Positions 1 through 9,515 of a stretch of DNA of 64,000 nt are shown here, piece by piece; positions within the stretch are counted from its first letter, which is position 1; the number at the start of each line of letters is the position of its first letter. A program made the translations under genes and the position numbers. This stretch comes from Microvirga sp. ACRRW (GTDB taxonomy: Bacteria; Pseudomonadota; Alphaproteobacteria; Rhizobiales; Beijerinckiaceae), in the NCBI RefSeq assembly GCF_022346925.1, contig NZ_JAKRNJ010000003.1:186001-250000 (forward strand). The letters are read 5' to 3'. The notes below the pieces were generated by a model, which was given only the letters and a program-made list of their open reading frames with translations, was not told where the DNA came from and did not search any database.

Positions 1-156
1 GGCGGCGATTCCATCGGCTACGCTTTCGGCCACGCGCACCTCGTAGCCGCGGCCTTCCATGGCGCGGGCGAGACGGGTCGAGAAGGGCCGGTCGTCATCC
101 ACGATCAAGAGGCTCTTGTCTGCCCGATCCTCGAACGCAACAGGCGCATCGGCCAT
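1..156 (-). CDS. regA: Response regulator RegA/ActR/PrrA, N-terminal part
   Basis: Reading from an ATG at 156 down to the window edge gives the N-terminal receiver domain of a two-component response regulator. It contains LLIVDDDRPFSTRLARAM, which carries the acidic pocket (DDD) of receiver domains and is typical of the RegA/ActR/PrrA global redox regulator. The rest of the receiver domain, with the phosphorylated aspartate, and the Fis-type DNA-binding domain lie outside the window. It is transcribed in the same direction as the regB-like kinase just upstream (59 bp gap), the usual RegBA pairing. The family controls respiration, nitrogen and carbon fixation genes in response to redox state. 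Confidence 0.85.
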   Translation of the reverse strand, partial: MADAPVAFEDRADKSLLIVDDDRPFSTRLARAMEGRGYEVRVAESVADGIAA

Positions 157-215
157 CAGAACATCTCCTTGCATTGGGAAAAATTCCTTCCTGAAAGCAG
201 GCCGAACGGCCTGTT

Positions 216-1595
216 CTAGATATGGGAATTCTTCCTCTGTTCTTTGAGAGTCCCCTTGGAATCTCCCTGCGGCGAAATTGCCGCACCCTGTTCAAACGCG
301 CGACGAGGCCAAACGATCCGAGCAATGGCTCCGGTTGCAGGCGGAGCGGCGTTCGTAAGGGTCAATTCCGCCCCGGACCGTTCGATCAAAGTCTTGGCTA
401 TGAAGAGTCCCAGGCCCAATCCTCCACCTTCGTCTAAATTGGCTTCCGTGCGTTCCGCCGCGCTGCGTGTCGTGACATACGGCTCGCCCACATGCAGAAG
501 AATATCGGGCGCATATCCCGGCCCGTCATCACGGATCTCGATGAAAACCTCGTGAGGCGACCAGCCGGCCTCGATGGTGACCTGGCTCTCGGCAAAATCT
601 GTCGCGTTGTCGACGATGTTGGTCAGGCCGTAGACCACGCCGGGATTGCGGCGACCCATGGGTTCTGGCCCTTCACCGTGAGCATTCACCCGCACGTCGT
701 ATCCGACAGCCCTCTGAAGCTCGACGATTTCCTCCACCAGATGGCTGAGAGAGACGGTCTCCAGAAACCCTTCTTCGTCTTCCTCGCCCATGGAGGTGAG
801 CTTGGTGAGGATCGAGCGGCAGCGATCCACCTGTTCCTGGAGAAGCCGCAGGTCGTCTCCCACGGGCCCGTCCTTCGGCATGCTATGGCCAAGCTCCTTG
901 GACACGAGCGCGATGGTGGCGAGCGGCGTTCCGAGTTCATGGGCTGCGGCTGCGGCGAGGCCATCAAGCTGCGAGAGATGCTGCTCACGCGCCAGAACGA
1001 GTTCGGTCGCGGCGAGCGCTTGCGCGAGCTGGCGCGCTTCCTCCGCCACGCGCCAGGCATAGATGCCGGTGAACACCGTTCCGAGAAGGATCGCCGTCCA
1101 GATCCCCGATACATAGAGGAAGGGGAGACTGAAAGACTGTCCCGGAAACCAGGGCAGGGGCCTGTGCGTGAGCACGAGGCATGTGGCGCAGCCCACTGCC
1201 AGGAGGCCGAGAGCGAGCGTTCGCTCAGGCGTCAGTGCCGTCGCCGAAATCAGCACCGGTGCGAGAAACAGCATGGCGAACGGATTTTCCAATCCACCGG
1301 TCAGATACAGAAGGGCCGCAAGCTGCAGGATGTCGAAGGCGAGTAGGGCGGTCGCGGCATTGTCGCTAAGTCGGTGGCTTGCCGGGTATTGGATGCGCAG
1401 CAGAAGGTTGGTCCAGACCGATGCGGCGATGACGAGAAAGCACAGCTCGAAGGGCAGCGGGAAACCCAACCCGAAACGTACGCTCGCCACGGCCGCCGAT
1501 TGTCCGGCAACGGCCAGCCAGCGAAGCCGGACCAGGGTGTCGAGACGCAGCTGGCGGGGAGACGGTTTCAGATGATGGGCAGGAATGGCGACCAT
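216..1595 (-). CDS. regB: Redox sensor histidine kinase RegB/ActS/PrrB
   Basis: This is a 459-residue membrane histidine kinase from the ATG at 1595; an in-frame TTG at 1631 is a possible earlier start. The first half carries about six hydrophobic segments and GGLENPF near residue 100, the quinone-sensing loop of RegB. The dimerisation box AAAHELGTPLAT places the phospho-accepting His near residue 219. A Cys near residue 259 (VDRCRSIL) matches the redox-active cysteine of RegB. The ATP-binding G boxes (DDGPGYAP, GGGLGLGLF) are intact. It presumably phosphorylates the adjacent RegA. The family senses the ubiquinone pool and cysteine redox state; that this copy does so is inferred from these motifs. 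Confidence 0.9.
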   Translation of the reverse strand: MVAIPAHHLKPSPRQLRLDTLVRLRWLAVAGQSAAVASVRFGLGFPLPFELCFLVIAASVWTNLLLRIQYPASHRLSDNAATALLAFDILQLAALLYLTGGLENPFAMLFLAPVLISATALTPERTLALGLLAVGCATCLVLTHRPLPWFPGQSFSLPFLYVSGIWTAILLGTVFTGIYAWRVAEEARQLAQALAATELVLAREQHLSQLDGLAAAAAHELGTPLATIALVSKELGHSMPKDGPVGDDLRLLQEQVDRCRSILTKLTSMGEEDEEGFLETVSLSHLVEEIVELQRAVGYDVRVNAHGEGPEPMGRRNPGVVYGLTNIVDNATDFAESQVTIEAGWSPHEVFIEIRDDGPGYAPDILLHVGEPYVTTRSAAERTEANLDEGGGLGLGLFIAKTLIERSGAELTLTNAAPPATGAIARIVWPRRAFEQGAAISPQGDSKGTLKEQRKNSHI

Positions 1596-1852
1596 GCACG
1601 AACAGAATAGGGCCTTCCTGCCGTTCGCCAAGCAATGTGCAGTTCAGTCCATTCGACAGTTGGGCAAAGGTTAAGAATCCTAAATCGTCATCGAAAGGAT
1701 GTTCCGGACGGGGTAGAGCGCAAGGAAAGGCGGTTATACCGATAAGCTTGTTGCAATATTCAGGGGGAACTTTAATCTTAAAATTACGGTTGAGGATAAA
1801 GCCTACTCCACAGCATGGGAGAAATCAGGCACCCAGCCCTTGGGGACGTGTA

Positions 1853-3082
1853 ATGAATTTTTCTTATTACTGGTACGATACCGCGCATTGGCTTTTGAGT
1901 CCCGCCCGCGCAGCTTCCGATTTCACAAAACTTGTCTTCGACAATCCCGATAATCCGCTGACCAATACGCCCTACGGGCGCACTGTTTCCGCCGCCTGCG
2001 AGCTCTTCGAGCGCACCACCCGCCGCTACACAAAACCCGCCTTCGGCCTCGGCACAACCACCATCGGCAACGAGGAGGTCGCTGTTACCGAAGAGATCGT
2101 GTGGGAGCGGCCTTTCTGCCGGGTCGTCTCCTTCGAGCGCGATCATGCACTGGCGGCGAATCAGCCCAAGCTTCTCATCGTCGCGCCCATGTCCGGCCAC
2201 TACGCCACGCTCCTGCGCGGCACAGTGGAAACTTTCCTGTCGACCCATCAGGTGATGATCACTGATTGGGCCGATGCGAGCATGGTGCCCCTCGCTGAGG
2301 GTCGCTTCGATCTCGACGACTACATCGATTACCTCAAGGCCATGTTCCGGGAGTTCGGTCCCGATCTCCACGTAATGGCCGTGTGCCAGCCGGCGGTGCC
2401 GGTAGCGGCCGCGATCGCCCGTCTGGAGGCCGAGAACGATCCCGCGATTCCGCGCTCGATGATTCTCATGGGCGGTCCCATCGACACCCGCCGCTCGCCC
2501 ACCGCCGTGAACCGGCTGGCGGAGGAGCGCGGCATCGAATGGTTCAAGCAGCATTGCATCATGAAGGTGCCCCCATCCCATCCGGGCTTCTGGCGCGATG
2601 TCTATCCGGGCTTCCTGCAGCTCTCCGGCTTCATGGCTATGAACATCGACCGGCATCTTTCCGCCCATTGGGAGATGTTCAACCATCTCGTCGAGGGCGA
2701 CGGTGATTCGGCCGAGAAGCATCGTGATTTCTACGACGAATATCTCGCCGTCATGGACCTGACCGCCGATTTCTACCTGCAGACGGTCGAGAAGGTGTTC
2801 GTGAAGCACGAGCTGCCGAAGGGCGAGATGATGCACCGGGACGAGCCGGTGGACCTCATGGACATTCGCCGCTGCGCCATCATGGCCATCGAGGGCGAGA
2901 AGGATGACATTTCAGGCGTGGGCCAGACTTTGGCCACGCTCGACTTGACCCCGAACCTTCCCTCGGACAAGAAACTCTATCACCTCCAGGCCGGGGTCGG
3001 GCACTATGGCGTCTTCAACGGTTCTCGTTTCAGGGCTCAGATCGCTCCTCGAATCGTTGAATTCATACAGAAGCACGCCTGA
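1853..3082 (+). CDS. phaZ: Intracellular polyhydroxybutyrate depolymerase PhaZ
   Basis: The 409-residue product matches intracellular PHB depolymerases, which release 3-hydroxybutyrate from storage granules in the cytoplasm. The start MNFSYYWYDTAHWLLSPAR is typical of the family, and the ATG at 1853 follows TTGGGGA. The reading frame stays open further upstream but without family resemblance. The nucleophile is probably Cys 178 in MAVCQPAVP, a Cys variant of the lipase box. A conserved C-terminal AGVGHYGVFNG supplies the likely catalytic His. The length is normal for the family (about 400-430). No phaP, phaR or phaC gene is adjacent. Confidence 0.92.
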   Translation: MNFSYYWYDTAHWLLSPARAASDFTKLVFDNPDNPLTNTPYGRTVSAACELFERTTRRYTKPAFGLGTTTIGNEEVAVTEEIVWERPFCRVVSFERDHALAANQPKLLIVAPMSGHYATLLRGTVETFLSTHQVMITDWADASMVPLAEGRFDLDDYIDYLKAMFREFGPDLHVMAVCQPAVPVAAAIARLEAENDPAIPRSMILMGGPIDTRRSPTAVNRLAEERGIEWFKQHCIMKVPPSHPGFWRDVYPGFLQLSGFMAMNIDRHLSAHWEMFNHLVEGDGDSAEKHRDFYDEYLAVMDLTADFYLQTVEKVFVKHELPKGEMMHRDEPVDLMDIRRCAIMAIEGEKDDISGVGQTLATLDLTPNLPSDKKLYHLQAGVGHYGVFNGSRFRAQIAPRIVEFIQKHA

Positions 3083-3191
3083 GAACGAGCCTTCCGGGGC
3101 GCGTCAAGAGCCCAAGTCTGTTCTTGATGCGTTCTGGGGAGCGGCAAACGGCTGCGCTGACAGAATCGACGTAAACGGGCAGATTGCGGAC

Positions 3192-3935
3192 ATGAAATCC
3201 GCTCTGTTTCGCCGCGTTCCCGCGGACCCACCACATTTGAAAGTTTCCTTTGAGGGTCAAGCATTTAAGGTGGCCCTCAAGCGTCGTCCGACCGCCAAAC
3301 GGATCACGCTGCGCGTCTCCCACGCGACCGGCGAGGTCGTGCTCACGATTCCTGAGCGCACCGATGTCGGCTTGGCCCAGAAATTTGCCGACGGCCACAG
3401 TCAATGGATCGCCAGCCGCCTCGCTAAGGTACCCGACCGGGTGCCCTTCGAGTCGGGCGAGCTGGTGCCTCTGCGCGGCGTGCCGCACCGCATCGTCCAT
3501 TGGTCATCGATTCGGGGCGTCACGCAGGCGACCCACGACAATTCGGGCCATCCGATCATCGCCGTGACGGGCGAGGCCGCCCATGTGGCCCGCCGCGTGC
3601 GCGATTTCCTCGAGGCCGAGGCCAAGCGCGATTTCGCGGCAGCCGTGAAGAAACATACGGCTCAGCTCGGCATCCCCGCCAAGCGGATCACCGTGCGCGA
3701 CACCAAGAGCCGCTGGGGCTCCTGCTCCGCCAATGGGGCTCTCAATTTCTCCTGGCGGCTCATCATGGCTCCGCCCTTCGTGCTGGACTATCTGGCCGCC
3801 CACGAGGTCGCGCATTTGCGCGAGCTCAACCATTCCCAGCGATTCTGGAAAATCACCTACCAGCTCTGCTCCCGCACGGACGATGCGGAGGCGTGGCTGA
3901 AAACCTATGGCAGCGCGCTGCATCGGATCGGTTGA
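3192..3935 (+). CDS. YgjP-like (DUF45) zinc metallopeptidase
   Basis: The 247-residue protein belongs to the YgjP/DUF45 group of minimal zinc metalloproteases. It shows the conserved SRWGSCS segment followed by the zinc site HEVAHLRELNH (HExxH) and a downstream Phe/Trp-rich stretch. The ATG at 3192 begins the conserved part. The frame extends upstream to 3006 but overlaps the end of phaZ, so the short form is preferred. The physiological substrate of this family is not established. There is no signal peptide, so it should be cytoplasmic. It lies downstream of phaZ and upstream of an MFS exporter, all on the plus strand. Confidence 0.88.
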   Translation: MKSALFRRVPADPPHLKVSFEGQAFKVALKRRPTAKRITLRVSHATGEVVLTIPERTDVGLAQKFADGHSQWIASRLAKVPDRVPFESGELVPLRGVPHRIVHWSSIRGVTQATHDNSGHPIIAVTGEAAHVARRVRDFLEAEAKRDFAAAVKKHTAQLGIPAKRITVRDTKSRWGSCSANGALNFSWRLIMAPPFVLDYLAAHEVAHLRELNHSQRFWKITYQLCSRTDDAEAWLKTYGSALHRIG

Positions 3936-4016
3936 CCGATCCAGAGATCGGCAGATGACAGGCTGGGCTTTTGCGCTTAGTCCCAACCTGTCCTTTGCCA
4001 TTGGCCGATCTCAATC

Positions 4017-5210
4017 ATGCTCAAGCCCGATACCCTGGCTCTCACCATCGTCCTCGCCCTGCTGACGGCGCTCGGTCCGCTGTCGACCGACATGTATCTG
4101 CCGTCGCTTCCGGCGATTGCGACAGGCTTGCAGGCCAGCACGGGGCAGGTGCAGCTCACGCTCTCGGTTTTCCTCTTCGGTTTCGCGGCAGGTCAGTTCT
4201 TCTACGGGCCGGTCTCCGACCGGATCGGGCGAAAGCCCGTGCTGCTCTTCGGGCTCGGGCTGTTCACGCTGGCAAGCCTCGTCTGCGCGCTTGCGCCCAA
4301 TATAGAGATACTGATCGCGGCGCGCTTCCTGCAGGCGCTCGGCGCTTCCGGTCCCATCGTTCTCGGGCGCGCCATCGTGCGCGACTTCTATGAAGGGCCG
4401 CGCGCCGGCAAGGAATTGTCGCGCATGGGTTCGATCATGGGAGTCGTGCCCGCCATCGCGCCGGTCTTTGGCGGATTGATCGCACAATTCTATGAGTGGC
4501 GCGCAACCTTCGTCGTGATGGTGTTCTGCAGCATCGCGCTCGCGGCAACCGTTCTGCTGCGATTGCCCGAGAGCATCCGCGTCAAATCCCCCAACCGGAT
4601 TTCCTTCGGTTCAATCCTGCGCGGTTTTGGTGTGCTGCTGCGGCATCCGGGCTACCGCACCTATGTAAGCTTCTCCTTGCTCGCTTATGGCGGATTGTTC
4701 GCCTTCATATCCGGCTCATCCTTCGTCTTGCAGGGCGTCTACCGTCTCGACGAATTGGCTTTTGCGTTTTCCTTCGCCTTCATGGTTATCGGCTATATCG
4801 GCGGCACGTTCCTGGCGCAGTTTCTTGTCGGCAAGCGTGGGCTCGATGGCACGATCCGCTTCGGCGTGATGAGCCTGGCCTTCGGCGGCGTGCTGATGCT
4901 CGCGCTCGTGGCCATCGGCGTTCCGTCCTCTTTCGCGATCACGGGGCCGATGGCGATCTATGCGATGGGCGTCGGCCTCACCATGCCGCAATCCATGGCG
5001 TCCGCGTTGATGCCGTTTCCCGATCGCGCAGGTGCCGCCTCGTCGCTGCTCGGCATCTGCCAGATGACCTTTGCCGCCATTCTCGGCATCGTGCTCGGTC
5101 AGAACCTCGGCGCCTCCGCGCTGCCGTTGCCGACAGCCATCGCAGGCACGGGCGTACTGGCGCTTCTGGTGTTTATGGCAACGGGCAAAGCGCGGACAAA
5201 ATCGGCTTGA
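4017..5210 (+). CDS. Bcr/CflA-family MFS drug efflux transporter
   Basis: The 397-residue, 12-TM protein has the Bcr/CflA signature near its N-terminus: PLSTDMYLPSLP in TM1 and the MFS motif A loop GPVSDRIGRKPV between TM2 and TM3. Members are inner-membrane proton antiporters exporting bicyclomycin, sulfonamides or chloramphenicol; the real substrate here is unknown. The ATG at 4017 begins the conserved TM1. The gene stops just before the convergent DUF1330 gene (4 bp apart at 5210/5214). Confidence 0.9.
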   Translation: MLKPDTLALTIVLALLTALGPLSTDMYLPSLPAIATGLQASTGQVQLTLSVFLFGFAAGQFFYGPVSDRIGRKPVLLFGLGLFTLASLVCALAPNIEILIAARFLQALGASGPIVLGRAIVRDFYEGPRAGKELSRMGSIMGVVPAIAPVFGGLIAQFYEWRATFVVMVFCSIALAATVLLRLPESIRVKSPNRISFGSILRGFGVLLRHPGYRTYVSFSLLAYGGLFAFISGSSFVLQGVYRLDELAFAFSFAFMVIGYIGGTFLAQFLVGKRGLDGTIRFGVMSLAFGGVLMLALVAIGVPSSFAITGPMAIYAMGVGLTMPQSMASALMPFPDRAGAASSLLGICQMTFAAILGIVLGQNLGASALPLPTAIAGTGVLALLVFMATGKARTKSA

Positions 5211-5213
5211 GGC

Positions 5214-5546
5214 TTATGCCGTCACGGCTTCCAGGATGTCTGAAGCCCGATGGTCGGGCGAGACGCCTTCGATGAGGATGACATCGCCTTTGGAATTCAT
5301 GGTGCGGAGAGGCAGGATCTCCCGATAGGCGGGCGACTCATACCAGGCACGGGCGCTCTCCATCGTGGGAAACCCGATCATGATCAGGTCGCCCGACCAC
5401 GCGCCTTCGAGCCGATTAATCGGGCCGCCGTGAATGAGAAAATGGCCGTTGAACGGCTCCAGGGTCGCGTCGATCCTTTTCAGATACTCGACGATCCCAG
5501 GACCCATGACGGCATCGGTGAGACGGGCAACGGCGTAAGCGGACAT
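5214..5546 (-). CDS. DUF1330 domain protein
   Basis: A small 110-residue cytoplasmic protein with a dimeric ferredoxin-like alpha/beta pattern, recognisable as DUF1330: the segment GHFLIHGGPINRLEG and the ending of the type ESPAYREILPLR are characteristic. The ATG at 5546 is preceded by AAGGAG at good spacing, so this start is preferred over an upstream in-frame one at 5591. The biochemical role of DUF1330 is not known. It is convergent with the MFS gene and followed by the PBP1A gene on the same strand. Confidence 0.85.
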   Translation of the reverse strand: MSAYAVARLTDAVMGPGIVEYLKRIDATLEPFNGHFLIHGGPINRLEGAWSGDLIMIGFPTMESARAWYESPAYREILPLRTMNSKGDVILIEGVSPDHRASDILEAVTA

Positions 5547-5630
5547 GGCATGCTCCTTCGTTTGATGATGAAGCGAGCATGCCGTGTTCAAGGAGGCGTG
5601 GCGATTACATCTCAGGTAAAGTGTTCGGGC

Positions 5631-7766
5631 TCAAAGCCCGAACAGCTTCTCGAAGAAGTTCTTCTCGCGTGAATTGGCGCGGCGCTGCGGCTGGGGCGGG
5701 ATCCAGGCATTCTCGCCGTTGCCGGCATTGGCATAGCGCGGATCGCCACCGCCACCGGCCACGGGCACGTCATTGCGGAACCGCTCGCCTCCGGGCAGTC
5801 CGACGGGCTGCTTGTCCTTCAGGGCGAGCTTCATGAAGTTGTGCCAGACCTCCGTTGGCAGATTGCCGCCGGTCACGCGCTTGGTGAGCGTGCCGTCGTC
5901 GTTGCCGAGCCACACTCCCGCCACGAGATTGCCCGTGAAGCCCATGAACCAGGCATCCTTGTAATCGTCGGTCGTGCCGGTCTTGCCGGCCATGGGCCAG
6001 CCCGGAATCTGCGCCTTCTGCGCAGTGCCGATGACGAAGGTGTTGTGCATCATCTCGTTCATCATCGCGACCGCTGAAGGATCTATGACGCGGCCGAGAC
6101 TGCCCGCGGATGACGGACGCTTGTAGACGATCTTGCCGTCGAGCGTCTTCACCTCAGAGATCACATAAGGCGTCACGCCGATGCCGCCATTGGCGAAAGC
6201 CGCATAAGCCGAGACGAGCTCGAGTGGCGTCACCTCCGAGGTGCCGAGCGCGAGCGAGCCGTTTGCCTGGATCGGCGAGGTGATGCCGAGCCGCTGCGCG
6301 GTCTGCGCCACGTTTTTCGGCCCGACTTCCATGTTGAGCTTCACGGCGATGGTGTTGAGCGACAGCGCCAGCGCGTCGCGCAGGGCGATGGGCCCGCGAT
6401 ATTTGCGGTCGTAGTTCTGCGGCGCCCAGCCTTTGTAGTTCACGGGCCCGTCTTCCATCACCATGTCGGGCGTGTAGCCCCGCTCGATTGCGGTGAGATA
6501 GACGAAGGGTTTGAACGACGAGCCCGGCTGACGGCGGGCGGAGGTGGCCCGGTTGAACTGACTCGTCTCGTAATTGCGCCCGCCGACAAGCGCCTGCACG
6601 CCGCCATCCGGCTTCATGGCGACGACGGCACCCTGGCTCACGTTGAACTTCTGGCCCTTGGCGTTGAGCTCGTCCACGAGCACGCGCTCGGCGGCGCCCT
6701 GCAGCGTCGGGTCGATGGTGGTGAAAACGGCGATGTCCGTATCGATGGTACCGACGAAATCGTCGAGCACGTCCATGACGTAATCGGCCGCGTAATTGGC
6801 CGAGCCCGCACCGTTCGGCTTCACCGACTCGGCCGGCTGCCCGAGGGCAGTCTTCGTCATGTCCGGCGTGATGAAGCCCAGTTCCTTCATCGCCGACATC
6901 ACCAGTTCCGCGCGGGCCTGTGCCGCCTTCGGATTGCGGTTGGGCGCAAGGCGCGAGGGCGATTGCACGAGGCCCGCGAGCACGGCGGCTTCGGAGAGCG
7001 ACACATGGCGCGCGGACTTGCCGTAATAGCGCTGGGCGGCGGCTTCGACGCCGTAAGCGCCGGCACCGAAATAGACGCGGTTGAGATAGAGCTCGAGGAT
7101 CTGGTCCTTCGAGTAATTGCGCTCCAGCCAGAGCGCCAGGATCGCCTCCTGGATCTTACGGGAGGCGGTGCGCTCCTGCGTGAGGAACAGGTTCTTGGCG
7201 AGCTGCTGTGTCAGCGATGAGCCGCCCTGCAGCCCGCCCGAGCTGGTGATATTGCGATAGACCGCGCGGGCAATGCCCTGCGGGTCGATGCCGAAATGGC
7301 TGTAGAAACGCCTATCCTCGATGGCGACGAAGGCCTTGGGCAGATAGGGCGGCAGCTCCTTCAGGGTCACCGTGCGTCCGCCCGTCTCGCCGCGATTGGT
7401 GATCAGCGAGCCGTCATTGGCCATGATGGCGATGTTCGGCGGGCGCTTCGGCACGCTAAGCTGGTCGATGGGAGGCAGCTGCGAGGCGTAATAGGCGACG
7501 ATACCGCCGACGGCGATGATGCCCCAGAGGCCGAGCACGACGCCCGCATAGATCAGCTTGCCGAGGAGAGAGCGGCCCTTGCGCTTGGCCTTCTTGGGAC
7601 GTGATCCGCGACGCGGCCGCCTGTCCTCGTCATCCTGCCTGGAAGCGCGCCGCCTTGTCATGGATCCTCCCGCCCGGTCTTCGGCCGAGAGGTGAAAATC
7701 CAGCTCCCCCGCCTCCGCAGCGGGCGCATCGAAAACCGGCTCCCGCCGGCCACGTCCGTTCGCCAC
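5631..7766 (-). CDS. mrcA: Class A penicillin-binding protein 1A (glycosyltransferase/transpeptidase)
   Basis: The 711-residue bifunctional peptidoglycan synthase has a basic cytoplasmic N-tail, one TM at about 69-93, and a GT51 domain with the catalytic EDRRFYSHFGID near residue 150 and the GSSLTQQLAKN motif. The transpeptidase domain has the SxxK nucleophile in GSSFKPF, SLN and KTGTT boxes. It polymerises and cross-links glycan strands at the outer face of the inner membrane. The GTG at 7766 gives an N-terminus resembling Hyphomicrobiales relatives. An ATG at 7661 behind GGGAGG is an alternative that removes 35 residues. Confidence 0.93.
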   Translation of the reverse strand: MANGRGRREPVFDAPAAEAGELDFHLSAEDRAGGSMTRRRASRQDDEDRRPRRGSRPKKAKRKGRSLLGKLIYAGVVLGLWGIIAVGGIVAYYASQLPPIDQLSVPKRPPNIAIMANDGSLITNRGETGGRTVTLKELPPYLPKAFVAIEDRRFYSHFGIDPQGIARAVYRNITSSGGLQGGSSLTQQLAKNLFLTQERTASRKIQEAILALWLERNYSKDQILELYLNRVYFGAGAYGVEAAAQRYYGKSARHVSLSEAAVLAGLVQSPSRLAPNRNPKAAQARAELVMSAMKELGFITPDMTKTALGQPAESVKPNGAGSANYAADYVMDVLDDFVGTIDTDIAVFTTIDPTLQGAAERVLVDELNAKGQKFNVSQGAVVAMKPDGGVQALVGGRNYETSQFNRATSARRQPGSSFKPFVYLTAIERGYTPDMVMEDGPVNYKGWAPQNYDRKYRGPIALRDALALSLNTIAVKLNMEVGPKNVAQTAQRLGITSPIQANGSLALGTSEVTPLELVSAYAAFANGGIGVTPYVISEVKTLDGKIVYKRPSSAGSLGRVIDPSAVAMMNEMMHNTFVIGTAQKAQIPGWPMAGKTGTTDDYKDAWFMGFTGNLVAGVWLGNDDGTLTKRVTGGNLPTEVWHNFMKLALKDKQPVGLPGGERFRNDVPVAGGGGDPRYANAGNGENAWIPPQPQRRANSREKNFFEKLFGL

Positions 7767-7948
7767 GATCCTAGAAACCCCGCATTGCCTGCCGGTGATT
7801 CCGGCCTTTTACGTTCTGGAGCACCTTAATTGTGGCGGTTTAAGGGGCGGTTAAGCGGTAGAAGCCTCGGAATTCCCAGGAAAAAGCCAAGCTTACACAG
7901 CATCCGCAAATCTAAGAACACGAGACCTTGAGTGGTCGGGCCGAAAAA
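7767..7948. other. Intergenic region upstream of PBP1A, downstream of the UdgX fusion
   Basis: About 180 bp without a gene. It should hold the PBP1A promoter on the minus strand. No convincing hairpin, operator or small frame was seen. Confidence 0.4.
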
Positions 7949-9388
7949 CTATTCGGCGGCCAGGGGCAGCTCTCCCGTATCGGGGTCGGCCTCGGCCAGA
8001 TCGTGGATGCGGCGCAAATCGTTGAGGAAAGCCTCGTAGGCCTCACGCTTCGTCGCCTCGTCGGGCAGGCGCAGCAGATAGCTCGGATGCACGGTGATAT
8101 AGCCGCGATAGGGGCCGAACTGCGCGAGACCACGCGAGCGCGAGATCGGCGTCGACTTTCCAGTGAGCGCCAGAAGAGCCGTTCCACCGAGCGCCACCAC
8201 GAGCTTCGGACGCACCAGCTCAAGCTCTTTCATCAGCCAGGGCCGGTAGTGCTTCACTTCGCCCGCCGTGGGCTTCGAGTGGATCCGGCGATGGCCGCGC
8301 TGCTCGAATTTGAAATGCTTTACCGCATTGGTGAGATAGACTTGGCTTCGGTCGATGCCGATCTCGTTCATGGCCTTGGTGAAGAGCTTGCCGGCAGGCC
8401 CCACGAAGGGCCGGCCCTGCAGATCCTCCTGATCGCCGGGCTGCTCGCCCACGAAAACGATATCCGCGTGCTTCGGCCCTTCGCCGAACACGGCCTGCGT
8501 TGCGCCGGGCACCAGCGGTCCAGCCTTTGCGATGATGGCGTTGAGCTCTTCGAGTGTTTTCGGCTCCTGATCCCACATCGCCTCGATGGCGCGTTCAGGC
8601 GTGCGTTTGGTGGGCATGGTCGCCTCCTGTTCGATCATCGCGTCAACGCGCTGAGAGGCGGTTTGGATCAGCCCGGGAATGGAAGCGGTCTCAGGCAGGT
8701 TGCGCCAATATTTCTTCGGCATCTCAGCGCGCATGGCAGTGGGGTTCACGCGTGCCGGATTGAACACGCTCTCGTAATAGCCGCGCCAGCCTTCCTCGAA
8801 GCTGTCCTCGTCCGGTGCATCCTCGCGCTGCGCGGACGGGCCGAAGGTAAGGGCATGCCGGTCCCAGCGCATGGAACCGATGGGGGTGAGGATCGTCCAG
8901 TCGAGGGAGCGGAAACGGTCGATGAAAAACGTGGCTGAGGCTTCGAGAATGAAATGGTCAGGCTCGAACCAGGCGGCGAAGCGCTCAAGCTCACCGTGCA
9001 TGCGCCGGAAGCGCACGAAGGCATACATCTTGTGAAGATCGCGTCTGACCGCGCGTGCCATCATGTCGATGCGATGCACCAGCGGATCGCTCGCGATTTC
9101 CAGAAGGTCGCGCTCGCCGTTCAAAACGCGCCAGGCGAGCTGATAGAGCAGGGCGAAACGTTCCGGGTCGCTGTGGCACACGCACAGCTCGATGAGCCGC
9201 GCCACGCTTTTCGGCAGCGAGACCGGCGGCGCATCGTGCAAATCATCGTCACCGAACAGGCTGGGTGCTTCATCGAGGGACCAGAGGATGTGCTGCGGAG
9301 CGAGCTCCTCCGCCATCAGCCAGCGCACGGCCCGACGAAAGCCGTCGAGATCAGCGCCGTTCTTCAAGGTGATGCGGTGCAGGCTCAT
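7949..9388 (-). CDS. UdgX-type uracil-DNA glycosylase fused to a radical-SAM-partner domain
   Basis: The 479-residue protein has two parts. The N-terminal ~250 residues resemble the DUF4130/TIGR03915 partner domain of a DNA-repair radical SAM protein. The C-terminal part is a family-4-like uracil-DNA glycosylase of UdgX type. It has GEQPGDQEDLQGRPFVGPAG with the Fe-S/uracil pocket and the diagnostic loop RGHRRIHSKP, whose His forms a covalent bond to the abasic deoxyribose in characterised UdgX. It is transcribed downstream of the radical SAM gene (127 bp gap containing a palindromic repeat). The pairing is the expected context, and an SOS-type promoter upstream of the partner fits a damage response. 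Confidence 0.88.
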   Translation of the reverse strand: MSLHRITLKNGADLDGFRRAVRWLMAEELAPQHILWSLDEAPSLFGDDDLHDAPPVSLPKSVARLIELCVCHSDPERFALLYQLAWRVLNGERDLLEIASDPLVHRIDMMARAVRRDLHKMYAFVRFRRMHGELERFAAWFEPDHFILEASATFFIDRFRSLDWTILTPIGSMRWDRHALTFGPSAQREDAPDEDSFEEGWRGYYESVFNPARVNPTAMRAEMPKKYWRNLPETASIPGLIQTASQRVDAMIEQEATMPTKRTPERAIEAMWDQEPKTLEELNAIIAKAGPLVPGATQAVFGEGPKHADIVFVGEQPGDQEDLQGRPFVGPAGKLFTKAMNEIGIDRSQVYLTNAVKHFKFEQRGHRRIHSKPTAGEVKHYRPWLMKELELVRPKLVVALGGTALLALTGKSTPISRSRGLAQFGPYRGYITVHPSYLLRLPDEATKREAYEAFLNDLRRIHDLAEADPDTGELPLAAE

Positions 9389-9401
9389 GCTTGATCTCTT
9401 C

Positions 9402-9501
9402 TGTCATTCCCGGCCGGAGCGCAGCGGAGGGGAAGGGAATCCATAGCTCGGTGCTTGATCGTGGATCCCCTTCCCGGCCCTATGGGCCGCCGGGGATGAC
9501 A
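9402..9501. repeat. REP-like palindromic intergenic repeat
   Basis: A ~100-bp element between the UdgX and radical SAM genes starts with TGTCATTCCCGGCC and ends with GCCGGGGATGACA, so its ends are inverted copies. Inner segments (GGAAGGGAATCC and ATCCCCTTCCC) also pair. This is the layout of dispersed palindromic repeats common in Hyphomicrobiales intergenic DNA. Only one copy is visible in this window, so dispersal is inferred. Confidence 0.6.
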
Positions 9502-9515
9502 CGGAATGTCCGAGC

